The notes under the pieces were generated by a model. The model had not been told where the DNA came from and ran no database searches. It saw only the letters and a list, made by a program, of their open reading frames with translations. From positions 1 to 26,474 of the forward strand of contig CAZPEL010000012.1 of the NCBI GenBank assembly GCA_964585585.1: a DNA stretch of 26,474 nucleotides. The letters run 5' to 3'. Source of the stretch: CAZNAQ01 sp964585585 (lineage in GTDB: Bacteria; Patescibacteriota; Patescibacteriia; Patescibacteriales; JAGXOH01). Both the position numbers and the translations under genes were made by a program. Of this stretch, positions 7,053 through 14,462 are shown in pieces (the first letter of the stretch is position 1; each line of letters starts with the position of its first letter).

Positions 7053-9110
7053 ATGGCACAACAAGAAGAAAGGAATATTTTGCAGAAGATCTTTAAGCCG
7101 GAAACCTCCAAGGGGAGGATCAGACAAGTTTTAGTACTTGTTGTTCTTTTGACCCTGGGAGGACTTTTTATTGATGCCGGCAAGTACTACAATCAGGGAG
7201 TGGATTGGTTGTCCGGGCAGACCAACAATGTAGTCCAACTCCCCAAAACCCAGGCCATTCCCTTTAATTTGGGTTTGGATCTGCAAGGAGGAGCTCATTT
7301 GGTCTATAACGCCGATATGAGTGAAGTTCCGGCAGACCAGGAGCAGTCCGCTATTCAGGGGGTTAGAGATGTGATCGAGCGACGGGTCAATGTTTTTGGA
7401 GTGAGCGAGCCCTCTATCAGGACTATTAAGACCAAGGATGGCAATTATAGGATCATGGCCGAGTTGGCCGGTATCAAGGATGTGGATAAGGCCATTGAAA
7501 AGATCGGAGAAACCCCTTTGCTTCAATTTAAGGAAATGAAGCAGGGAGAGCAGAGTCTTAGTGAGGAGCAGAGACAGGAAATAGAAGAACAAAAGAAACA
7601 GGCGGAACGGGAAGCGGAAGATGTGCTGGGCAAGGTTATTTCCGGTGGTGATTTTAATGCTCTGGAAGAAGAGTATGACGAGGCCACCAGTACCGAACCC
7701 AGGTGGGTAACCGCTCAAAGCTCCCCTCAAATAGCCGAGGTGGTGCGGAATCTGGAAACAGGAAAGGTCCACAATGATCTGGTGGAGACCCCGGAAGGAT
7801 ATCGAATAGTAAAGTTGACCGAGGAAAGGATAAAGACCAATGAGTTCACCGGCGAAGAAGAAAAAGAGGTCAAGGCCTCTCATTTATTGATCTGTTACCA
7901 GGAAGCTCAAAATTGTAATAGCGGTTTAAGTAAGGATGAGGCCTATCAAAAGATAAAAGACATTAAGCAAGAGGCCGATCCGAACAATTTTTCCGAACTG
8001 GCCCGGGAACATTCCACCGGACCCAGCGCCTCGAAAGGGGGCGATCTGGGTTGGATCCAAAAAGGGGATATGGTAAAACCCTTTGAAGATACGGTGTTTG
8101 AACAAGAGTCGGGAACCATTTCCTATATAGTGGAGACCAAATTCGGATATCATTTGATCTATAAACAGGACGAGAGAGAAGTAAAGGAATATCAAGTAGA
8201 TGATATTCTGATCAAGACCCCGGATAGCCAGAACATGACCGGAGAGCAAAAGATCCAATGGAAGACCACTAAATTGACCGGGAAATACCTGGAAAGCGCT
8301 TCAGTGCAATGGAATCGAACCGGCCGTCCCCAGGTGGCCCTGCAATTCAACGACGAAGGAGCGGAATTGTTTGAACAAATAACCGAAAGAAATATCGGGA
8401 ATAAAGTGGGTATCTTTTTGGATGGAAAGCCGATCAGTACTCCCAATGTCAATGAAAAGATTCCGGGCGGAAGGGCGGTCATAACCGGAGATTTCAGTGT
8501 CCAAGAGGCCAAGGATCTGGTTATGAGGTTAAACGAAGGTGCTTTACCGGTTCCGATCGAATTGGTCAGTCAAAAGACAGTTGGTCCCACCTTGGGCCAG
8601 GAATCCATAAACGATAGTCTGAATGCCGGAATAATCGGTCTTATTTTAATAGCTCTGTTCATGATAGCGATTTATCGGATTCCGGGAGTAATATCGGTTT
8701 TGTCCCTGGGCGTTTACGGGATCTTGGTTTTGGCCATTTTTAAGGTTCTATCCATAACTTTGACCTTGGCCGGTTTGGCCGGATTTATTCTGTCCATAGG
8801 TATGGCCGTGGATGCTAATGTGCTGATCCTGGAAAGGTTAAAAGAGGAATTCAGGAGAGATAAAGAAGTGGGCGATGCTTTGCCCGAGGCCTTTAAGCGG
8901 GCCTGGCCTTCTATTCGGGACGGTAATATTTCCACCTTGATCACCTGTTTTATTTTAATGGAATTCACTACTTCCCTGGTCAGAGGTTTTGCCATTACTT
9001 TGGGTATCGGAGTTTTGGTATCCTTGTTCGCCGCCATGGTGGTAACCAGGAATTTCATGAATTTGGCTCCGGCCAAATGGCTTAACAAGAAAATAATCGG
9101 AATAAAATAA
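7053..9110 (+). CDS. secD: Protein translocase subunit SecD with an inserted parvulin (PpiC-type) domain
   Basis: This is a 685-residue SecD of the SecDF motor, which uses the proton motive force to help pull secreted proteins out of SecYEG. Visible in order are TM1 (about 25-41), the SecD motif FNLGLDLQGGAHLVY (71-85), the P1 base (DVIERRVNVFGVSEP), the P1 head after the insertion (LTGKYLESASVQW, QVALQFNDEGAELF, IPGGRAVITGDF), TVGPTLGQESI (509-519) and five C-terminal TM segments with the proton-path motif GMAVDANVLILERLKEE (Asp587). The oddity is residues about 165-380. A parvulin domain at about 273-372 has KASHLLI (His277), KGGDLGWIQKGDMVKPFE (328-346) and FGYHLIY (His367). It is preceded by a degenerate parvulin-like segment (about 183-258, SGGDFNALEEEY to GYRIVKL) lacking GGDLGW. 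The insertion faces the extracytoplasmic side, where a PrsA-like foldase would act on emerging chains. secF follows after 5 bases. Confidence 0.95.
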   Translation: MAQQEERNILQKIFKPETSKGRIRQVLVLVVLLTLGGLFIDAGKYYNQGVDWLSGQTNNVVQLPKTQAIPFNLGLDLQGGAHLVYNADMSEVPADQEQSAIQGVRDVIERRVNVFGVSEPSIRTIKTKDGNYRIMAELAGIKDVDKAIEKIGETPLLQFKEMKQGEQSLSEEQRQEIEEQKKQAEREAEDVLGKVISGGDFNALEEEYDEATSTEPRWVTAQSSPQIAEVVRNLETGKVHNDLVETPEGYRIVKLTEERIKTNEFTGEEEKEVKASHLLICYQEAQNCNSGLSKDEAYQKIKDIKQEADPNNFSELAREHSTGPSASKGGDLGWIQKGDMVKPFEDTVFEQESGTISYIVETKFGYHLIYKQDEREVKEYQVDDILIKTPDSQNMTGEQKIQWKTTKLTGKYLESASVQWNRTGRPQVALQFNDEGAELFEQITERNIGNKVGIFLDGKPISTPNVNEKIPGGRAVITGDFSVQEAKDLVMRLNEGALPVPIELVSQKTVGPTLGQESINDSLNAGIIGLILIALFMIAIYRIPGVISVLSLGVYGILVLAIFKVLSITLTLAGLAGFILSIGMAVDANVLILERLKEEFRRDKEVGDALPEAFKRAWPSIRDGNISTLITCFILMEFTTSLVRGFAITLGIGVLVSLFAAMVVTRNFMNLAPAKWLNKKIIGIK

Positions 9111-9115
9111 AACTT

Positions 9116-10009
9116 ATGTTGAACATTATACCCAAAAGAAAAATTTGGTTTTCCTTTTCCGCCGGTTTGATGGTTTTGGCCGTCCTGTTTTTGAGTTTGT
9201 GGGGTCTTAATTTCGGTATCGATTTTGTCGGCGGTAGCTCTATGGAAGTAAGATTTGCCAAGCAAGCTCCGGCGGCAACCGAGGTCAAAGAGGCCTTGTC
9301 GGATATTAATTTGGATAGTTTGATCATCCAGCCCACTTCCGGCCAGGAAATGATCCTAAAGTTCAAAAACACTGATGAAGAGATCCATCAATCCGTGTTG
9401 GGGGAATTAAAGAATTTAAACCCCGAAAAATACGGTTCCGTGACCGAGTTGCAGTTCAATTCCGTGGGGCCGGCCATAGGGAATAGTTTAAAGAAAAAAT
9501 CCTTTTACGCCGTGATCCTGGTTATTTTGGCCATAATTGCCTATATAGCTTGGGCCTTTCGGAAAGTATCCAAACCGATCGCTTCTTGGAAATACGGTAT
9601 TACCGCGGTCATCACCTTGGTCCATGATTGCTTGGTGGTTTTGGGTGTTTTCGCCGTTTTGGGCCAGTTTTACGGAGTGGAGATAACCGGGGCCTTTATC
9701 GCGGCCATTTTGACCGTCTTGGGTTATAGTGTTAACGACACCATTGTCATATTCGATCGTATCCGGGAGAATCTGCCTCGAAGCGAAGAGGATTTTGCCG
9801 GAACCATTAATACCAGCATTAATCAGAATATTACTCGTTCCATTAATACTTCCCTGACCACTATGCTGGTATTGCTGGCCATCTTGATCCTGGGCGGAGG
9901 ATCCATTTTTAGTTTTGTCTTGGCCTTATTGATCGGCGTGTTCATAGGTACTTACAGTTCCATTTTTTTGGCCTCTCCCATGCTGGTATTGTGGGAGAAG
10001 AGATCTTAG
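9116..10009 (+). CDS. secF: Protein translocase subunit SecF
   Basis: This 297-residue protein has six predicted membrane segments and partners SecD in the SecDF complex. Visible motifs are LNFGIDFVGGSSMEVRF (about 31-47, the conserved Asp36 region), the extracytoplasmic P4 domain, SVGPAIGNSLKKKSF (about 121-135) and VLGYSVNDTIVIFDRIREN in TM4 with the conserved Asp/Asn residues, followed by SINTSLTTMLVLLAILILGG. The length is normal. It starts 5 bases after secD and is the last gene before an intrinsic terminator, so secD-secF is a two-gene operon. No parvulin-like insertion is present here, unlike its partner. No Shine-Dalgarno sequence precedes the ATG, suggesting translational coupling to secD. 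Confidence 0.97.
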   Translation: MLNIIPKRKIWFSFSAGLMVLAVLFLSLWGLNFGIDFVGGSSMEVRFAKQAPAATEVKEALSDINLDSLIIQPTSGQEMILKFKNTDEEIHQSVLGELKNLNPEKYGSVTELQFNSVGPAIGNSLKKKSFYAVILVILAIIAYIAWAFRKVSKPIASWKYGITAVITLVHDCLVVLGVFAVLGQFYGVEITGAFIAAILTVLGYSVNDTIVIFDRIRENLPRSEEDFAGTINTSINQNITRSINTSLTTMLVLLAILILGGGSIFSFVLALLIGVFIGTYSSIFLASPMLVLWEKRS

Positions 10010-10053
10010 TCCGCTAAGTTTTTCAAAAATATAGACCAGAAATTCCGATATCT

Positions 10054-10085
10054 CCCTCCCGTGTCGCCCCTCGGGAGGGTTTTTT
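10054..10085 (+). terminator. Intrinsic terminator after secF
   Basis: CCCTCCCG (10054-10061) pairs perfectly with CGGGAGGG (10072-10079) across a 10-base loop and is followed immediately by six T (10080-10085). It starts 44 bases after the secF stop. This is the only textbook Rho-independent terminator seen in the window. Confidence 0.93.
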
Positions 10086-10091
10086 CAATCT

Positions 10092-10120
10092 TTGACAAGG
10101 CCGAACAGATAGGATAAAAT
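10092..10120 (+). promoter_or_regulatory. Consensus sigma-70 promoter for proS
   Basis: TTGACA (10092-10097), a 17-base spacer and TAAAAT (10115-10120) lie directly after the secF terminator. Expected transcription start is near 10127, leaving an mRNA leader of about 120 bases before the proS ATG. This is the best -35/-10 pair in the window. Confidence 0.85.
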
Positions 10121-10184
10121 AATACTAGTTTAAAAAAACAAATTTAGCTAATTGTACAAAAAATTTGAACAAACTTAATTCCAT

Positions 10185-10237
10185 ATTCGCATCGTAAAAA
10201 ATAATTCGCAGAATTCGCATCCAATTCGCGGATTCGC
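10185..10237. repeat. Five ATTCGC copies in the proS leader
   Basis: ATTCGC occurs at 10185, 10204, 10213, 10224 and 10232, several of them as AATTCGC or ATTCGCAT. The cluster lies in the 5' leader of proS, ending about 11 bases before its ATG. The rest of 10121-10248 is AT-rich with no clear T-box features. Confidence 0.75.
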
Positions 10238-10248
10238 ATTGTTAATCT

Positions 10249-11961
10249 ATGAAGTGTTCTCATCTTTTCACTAAAACCACTAAACAACCTCCTCGAGGGG
10301 AAGAAAGTTTGAACTCTAAACTTTTGATCCAAGCCGGTTTTATAGACAAGTTAATGGCCGGTGTTTACACTATGCTTCCTCTGGGGTGGCGGGTGATAAA
10401 AAAGATAAACCGTATAATTCGGGAGGAAATGGATGCCATCGGCGGGCAGGAGATATTCATGCCCAGCTTGTCTACGCAAGAGCTGTGGGAGACCACCGGA
10501 AGATTGGATAAGGTGGATGTTTTGTTTCAAGCCCAAGGAGCCAATGAACCTTCCAGGAAAAAGAATGATACCACCTATATTCTGGGTTCCACTCACGAGG
10601 AAGTGGTTACCCCCTTGGTGCAAAAACATGCTTTCAGCTACAAGGATCTGCCCATATCCGTTTATCAGATCCAAAGCAAATTTCGGAATGAGCCCCGGCC
10701 CAAATCCGGACTTTTAAGGGGTCGGGAATTTTTAATGAAGGATCTTTATAGCTTTCATACTTCTAAAGAGGATCTGGAGGATTATTACGAAAAAGTGAAA
10801 CAGGCCTATACCAGGATATTTGAGAGATTGGGGGCCGGGGCCGATACTTATATTACCCTGGCCGGCGGAGGCGACTTCACTGACGAATATTCCCATGAAT
10901 TCCAAACCCGATGCCCCACCGGGGAAGATCTGTGTTTTTATTCTCCTTCCGAGCAAGTTTGCTTTAACCAAGAGGTGGCGCCCAGCCGAGCTCCGGCCCT
11001 GGAAGAAGATGAAGAAGAAGGAGTTTTGCGGGAAGTGGAGACCAAGGGGGTCACTACGGTGGAGGCCTTGGCGGAGTTTTTGCAGGTTCCGGCCTCCAAG
11101 ACCACCAAAACCCTGCTTTATGAAACCGAGGACGGGGAAATGATAGCTGCGGCGGTCCGGGGTGATTATGATATTAATGAGATAAAATTAAAAAAGACCT
11201 TGGGAGGCAAGAAAATAGAGTTAGCCGGCGAAGAAAAGGTTAAGGAGCTTACCGGAGCGGAATTGGGTTACGCCGGTTTGATCGATTTACCGAAAGAAGT
11301 AAAGATCATCTGGGATGATTCCTTAAAAGGGCGAAAAAACATGGAGATGGGAGCCAACAAGACTGACTATCATGTTGTCAATGTCAATTTCGGCCGGGAC
11401 ATTGAGGAGCCGGAGGAATTTTATGATATCAAAGTGGCTCAGGAAGGAGATCTTTATCCGGAAACCGGAGAAAAATATGAGACTTTCAAGGCCAGTGAAG
11501 TGGGCAATATTTTTATATTGGAGACCAAATATCCCGATGATTTCGGTTATTATTATACTGATCAGAACGGCGACAAAAAGTCAGTCTATATGGGCTGTTA
11601 CGGCCTGGGACCGACCCGGACCATGGGGGTTTTAGCGGAAAAATTCTCGGATGATAAAGGTCTTTCCTGGCCGGAAACGATCGCTCCTTTCCGGGTTCAT
11701 TTATTGTCTTTGAACCAGAACGAGGAAGCGGACCGTATCTATGAGCAGCTTCAAAAGAACGGAGTGGAGGTTTTGTACGATGATCGGGACGAGGCCACGG
11801 CCGGGGAAAAATTCGCTGACGCCGATCTGATAGGTTGCCCTGTCAGGTTAGTGGTCAGCCAAAAGACTTTGGAAAAAGAAGGGGTGGAATGGAAAAGACG
11901 AGATAGTGGAGAAAGCGAAGTTATTGGCATAGACGAAATTGTAAGTAGATTAAACAAATAA
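10249..11961 (+). CDS. proS: Prolyl-tRNA synthetase, bacterial type with editing domain
   Basis: This 570-residue class II synthetase attaches proline to tRNA(Pro). The class II core shows motif 2 as FRNEPRPKSGLLRGREF (145-161) followed by MKDLYSFH. The INS editing domain lies between motifs 2 and 3, about 265-385, with the KTTKTLLYE segment (Lys287 matching the conserved editing-domain Lys). Motif 3 is GCYGLGPTRTMGVL (449-462). The anticodon-binding domain fills about 475-570. Length and order match the bacterial, INS-containing type. Motif 3 is unusual: most bacterial enzymes read GxYGIGxxR followed by L; here it is GLGPTRTMG, with the catalytic Arg kept. The gene has its own consensus promoter after the secF terminator and no Shine-Dalgarno sequence. 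Confidence 0.96.
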   Translation: MKCSHLFTKTTKQPPRGEESLNSKLLIQAGFIDKLMAGVYTMLPLGWRVIKKINRIIREEMDAIGGQEIFMPSLSTQELWETTGRLDKVDVLFQAQGANEPSRKKNDTTYILGSTHEEVVTPLVQKHAFSYKDLPISVYQIQSKFRNEPRPKSGLLRGREFLMKDLYSFHTSKEDLEDYYEKVKQAYTRIFERLGAGADTYITLAGGGDFTDEYSHEFQTRCPTGEDLCFYSPSEQVCFNQEVAPSRAPALEEDEEEGVLREVETKGVTTVEALAEFLQVPASKTTKTLLYETEDGEMIAAAVRGDYDINEIKLKKTLGGKKIELAGEEKVKELTGAELGYAGLIDLPKEVKIIWDDSLKGRKNMEMGANKTDYHVVNVNFGRDIEEPEEFYDIKVAQEGDLYPETGEKYETFKASEVGNIFILETKYPDDFGYYYTDQNGDKKSVYMGCYGLGPTRTMGVLAEKFSDDKGLSWPETIAPFRVHLLSLNQNEEADRIYEQLQKNGVEVLYDDRDEATAGEKFADADLIGCPVRLVVSQKTLEKEGVEWKRRDSGESEVIGIDEIVSRLNK

Positions 11962-12033
11962 ATTCAAAGATCAAAACCATAGAGAAAAATTTAAAATTTT
12001 GAATTTTGATTTTTGAATTTTGATTTTTATATA
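11961..12033. repeat. AT-rich palindromic spacer, proS-mreB, with shared start-codon leader
   Basis: The left side (AATTCAAAGATCAAAACC) is complementary in kind to the right side, which consists of 7-base units GAATTTT, GATTTTT, GAATTTT, GATTTTT followed by ATATA and the mreB ATG. The last part, TTTTGATTTTTATATAATG, matches the gatC leader (TTTTGATTTTTATATTATG) except for one base. It fills the spacer completely. Confidence 0.75.
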
Positions 12034-13080
12034 ATGTTTGGCAATTTATTCGGAAAATTCAGTAAGGACTTGGCCATAGACCTGGGAACCAGGAATACTT
12101 TGGTCTATACCGAGGAAAAGGGGATCGTGATCAACGAGCCCAGTATTGTGGTGGTCAATGCCAGAACCGATGAGATCCTGGCCGTGGGAGAGGATGCGGA
12201 AAAAATGGTCGGTAAGACCCCCTCCCATATTCGGGCGGTCAAACCCCTGGTAGAGGGAGTGATCTCCGATTTTGAGGTGACTGAAAAAATGATCAAGCAT
12301 TTCATCAACAAGGTCCACAGTGATAGTTTTACCATAACCCCCAGACCCAGAATGATAATCGGTATTCCCTTGGATATTACCGAGGTAGAGAAAAAGGCGG
12401 TGGAAGATTCGGCCAAATCGGCCGGGGCCAGGAAAGTGCATCTGATAGAGGAATCCATGGCCGCGGCCATAGGGGCCAGATTACCGGTTTCCGAGGCGGT
12501 GGCCAATATGATAGTGGACATAGGAGGCGGTACTACGGAGATAGCGGTGATATCCTTGGGCGGGGTGGTCACCTCCAGGTCTCTGCGATTGGCCGGAGAT
12601 GTCTTTGACAACAATATCATTGAATATATGCGGGAGGAGTTCAACCTCTTGATCGGGAATCAAGTGGCCCAGAATATCAAGATCAAGATCGGTTCGGCCA
12701 CTCCCCTGAAGGACTCGTTGGAAATGGAGGTAAAGGGCCGAGACCTTTTGAACGGCCTGCCTAAGGCGGTAACTATTAATGACACCCAGATCCGGGAGGC
12801 CTTGTCCAAATCCATTAACCAGATCATAGACAGCGTTAAAACCACCTTGGAAAAAACTCCGCCGGAACTGGTGGCGGATATTTACGAACAAGGCATTTAT
12901 TTAAGCGGAGGCGGGGCTCTGCTTAGGGGTTTGGACAAAGAGTTGGCCGAAGCCACCAAGATCTCGGTCCGGATAGTGGATGACCCTCTTACTTCCGTGG
13001 TCAGGGGTACGGGGATATTATTGAATGATGCCGAACTTTTGGACAAGGTCTTGGCCCCCGGAGAGGAAGAGGAGCTATAA
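12034..13080 (+). CDS. mreB: Rod-shape determining protein MreB
   Basis: This 348-residue bacterial actin polymerises under the membrane and directs lateral wall synthesis. It shows DLAIDLGTRNTLVY (phosphate 1 loop), GIVINEPSIVVV, PRPRMIIGIPLDITEVEKKAVEDSA, the phosphate 2 loop MIVDIGGGTTEIAVISLGG and the adenosine motif IYLSGGGALLRGLDKEL. The length is normal. An upstream in-frame ATG at 12013 would add MNFDFYI, encoded by the same repeat that precedes gatC, so the ATG at 12034 is preferred. It heads the operon mreB-mreC-mreD-mrdA with spacings of 26, 9 and 9 bases. Presence of the full set implies a rod-shaped, wall-bearing cell. Confidence 0.97.
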   Translation: MFGNLFGKFSKDLAIDLGTRNTLVYTEEKGIVINEPSIVVVNARTDEILAVGEDAEKMVGKTPSHIRAVKPLVEGVISDFEVTEKMIKHFINKVHSDSFTITPRPRMIIGIPLDITEVEKKAVEDSAKSAGARKVHLIEESMAAAIGARLPVSEAVANMIVDIGGGTTEIAVISLGGVVTSRSLRLAGDVFDNNIIEYMREEFNLLIGNQVAQNIKIKIGSATPLKDSLEMEVKGRDLLNGLPKAVTINDTQIREALSKSINQIIDSVKTTLEKTPPELVADIYEQGIYLSGGGALLRGLDKELAEATKISVRIVDDPLTSVVRGTGILLNDAELLDKVLAPGEEEEL

Positions 13081-13106
13081 AAAAATCTTGTTTAATCCAT
13101 TTTTAA

Positions 13107-13916
13107 ATGTCCAGGATCAGGTCCAAGAAAATTTTGATCGCTGTAATTGTGGTTATCGCTTTGGTTTTGCTTCATTACGCTCGGGTGTTAAAGCCCGTGG
13201 AAGGTTTTATTTTGTCCTCCACTCAGCCCATTTCGGCTAAGATATATAAGTTCAGTTCTTTTGTTAAGGACACTTATAGCCATCAGGTTCAGGCCCAGGA
13301 TCAGTCCCAAAAGATCAAGGAATTGAAAAAGGAGGTCAACAGTTTAACGGCCCAAAATGCCGAGTTGAGGAATTTACGGGAAGAGAACCAGAAGCTTCGG
13401 GAATATTTGGATTTTTTAAAAGAAAAGAAATACGAACATATTTTAGCCAATATTGTCTCCCAAGGGGTTTCCATTGATCCTCAGGAAAAGAACGCTCATA
13501 TTGTGATAGACAAGGGCGGAAATCACGGGATCGAGTCCGGCTTATTGGTGGTTAACGAACAGGGGGTGGCTATAGGAAAGATCGGCCGGGTTAAGCCGGA
13601 ATCGGCGGAATTGATCTTGGTTACCAACAATGAGGCCAAATTGGCCTGTTCCATTCAGAATTCGGACAAAACTTCCGGAGTGGTGGAAGGTAGGTTGGGC
13701 CTGACCATGGAGATGAATCTGATTCCCCAGTCTGAGAAGGTATCTCCGGGGAATATGGTGGTTACCTCCGGATTGGAAAAGGATATCCCCCGAGGCCTGG
13801 TGGTGGGAAAGGTGATAGAAGTGGATAATAGCAAGAACGAAGTCTGGCAGCAGGCAACCGTGGAGCCCTTAGTGGATTTTGATAATTTGACCGTGGTCTC
13901 GGTCTTAGTACCTTAA
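13107..13916 (+). CDS. mreC: Rod-shape determining protein MreC
   Basis: This 269-residue membrane-anchored protein links MreB and MreD to penicillin-binding proteins. It has one N-terminal TM segment (about 9-22, ILIAVIVVIALVLL), a coiled coil of about 65-108 (KELKKEVNSLTAQNAELRNL and on), and a C-terminal pair of beta-barrel domains typical of MreC, with the hallmark segments VVNEQGVAIGKIGRV, NSDKTSGVVEGR and VTSGLEKDIPRGLVVGKV. The length is within the family's usual range. It starts 26 bases after mreB and ends 9 bases before mreD. No Shine-Dalgarno sequence is visible. Confidence 0.95.
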   Translation: MSRIRSKKILIAVIVVIALVLLHYARVLKPVEGFILSSTQPISAKIYKFSSFVKDTYSHQVQAQDQSQKIKELKKEVNSLTAQNAELRNLREENQKLREYLDFLKEKKYEHILANIVSQGVSIDPQEKNAHIVIDKGGNHGIESGLLVVNEQGVAIGKIGRVKPESAELILVTNNEAKLACSIQNSDKTSGVVEGRLGLTMEMNLIPQSEKVSPGNMVVTSGLEKDIPRGLVVGKVIEVDNSKNEVWQQATVEPLVDFDNLTVVSVLVP

Positions 13917-13925
13917 TTTTTCCTT

Positions 13926-14453
13926 ATGTATCTTAGATTGGCCTTTCATTTTCTTTTGGCTTTGTTTTTGAGTATTTTTCAGCTGACCTTTATTCAGCCC
14001 TTGTTTTCTTGGGCCGGACATTTTAATTTGGTCTTGGTGGTTCTGGTTTTTGTCCTGGCTCTGTCCGGTTTTGACAAGGCCTTGATCTGGGCTTTGACCC
14101 TCGGTTTTGGTTACGATATTTACAATTTTCTTCCCTTTGGTTTTTTTATGATCTGTTTTTTGGTTACAGTGATCATAGCCGAGTTTTTGTTAAGGAATTT
14201 TTTTACGGATAAATCCTTGTATTCCCTGTTGGCGCTTACTTTTTTCGTGGCCTTTGTTTTTGAGTTCCTTTTTTATTCCGGGACTTATGTTGTCAGTTGG
14301 TATTCCCGGGATATAGCCCTATTTTTGATCCAAAAGGAATTTTGGTTAATGTTTTTCCAGGGCGTTCTTTGGAATTCGGTTGCTGCTTTTGTATTTTTTT
14401 ATTTTTTCAATTTTGTCAGCAATCGTTTGAATGCGGTTTTTTTGAAACATTAA
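13926..14453 (+). CDS. mreD: Rod-shape determining protein MreD
   Basis: This 175-residue, very hydrophobic protein has five to six predicted membrane helices and few charged residues. The sequence is weakly conserved as usual for MreD, but the LTLGFGYDIYNFLPFGFFMICFL block (about 58-80) matches the family's pattern of G-x-x-x-D-x-x-x-x-x-x-x-G followed by a helix. Position between mreC and a class B PBP, with 9-base spacers on both sides, makes the assignment strong. It is the membrane component of the elongasome that works with MreC and PBP2. Confidence 0.88.
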   Translation: MYLRLAFHFLLALFLSIFQLTFIQPLFSWAGHFNLVLVVLVFVLALSGFDKALIWALTLGFGYDIYNFLPFGFFMICFLVTVIIAEFLLRNFFTDKSLYSLLALTFFVAFVFEFLFYSGTYVVSWYSRDIALFLIQKEFWLMFFQGVLWNSVAAFVFFYFFNFVSNRLNAVFLKH

Positions 14454-14462
14454 TTAGGAATC

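Noticed and set aside
7131..7883. A 250-residue minus-strand frame inside secD
   Set aside because: It lies wholly opposite a strongly supported SecD coding sequence and shows no recognisable motif.
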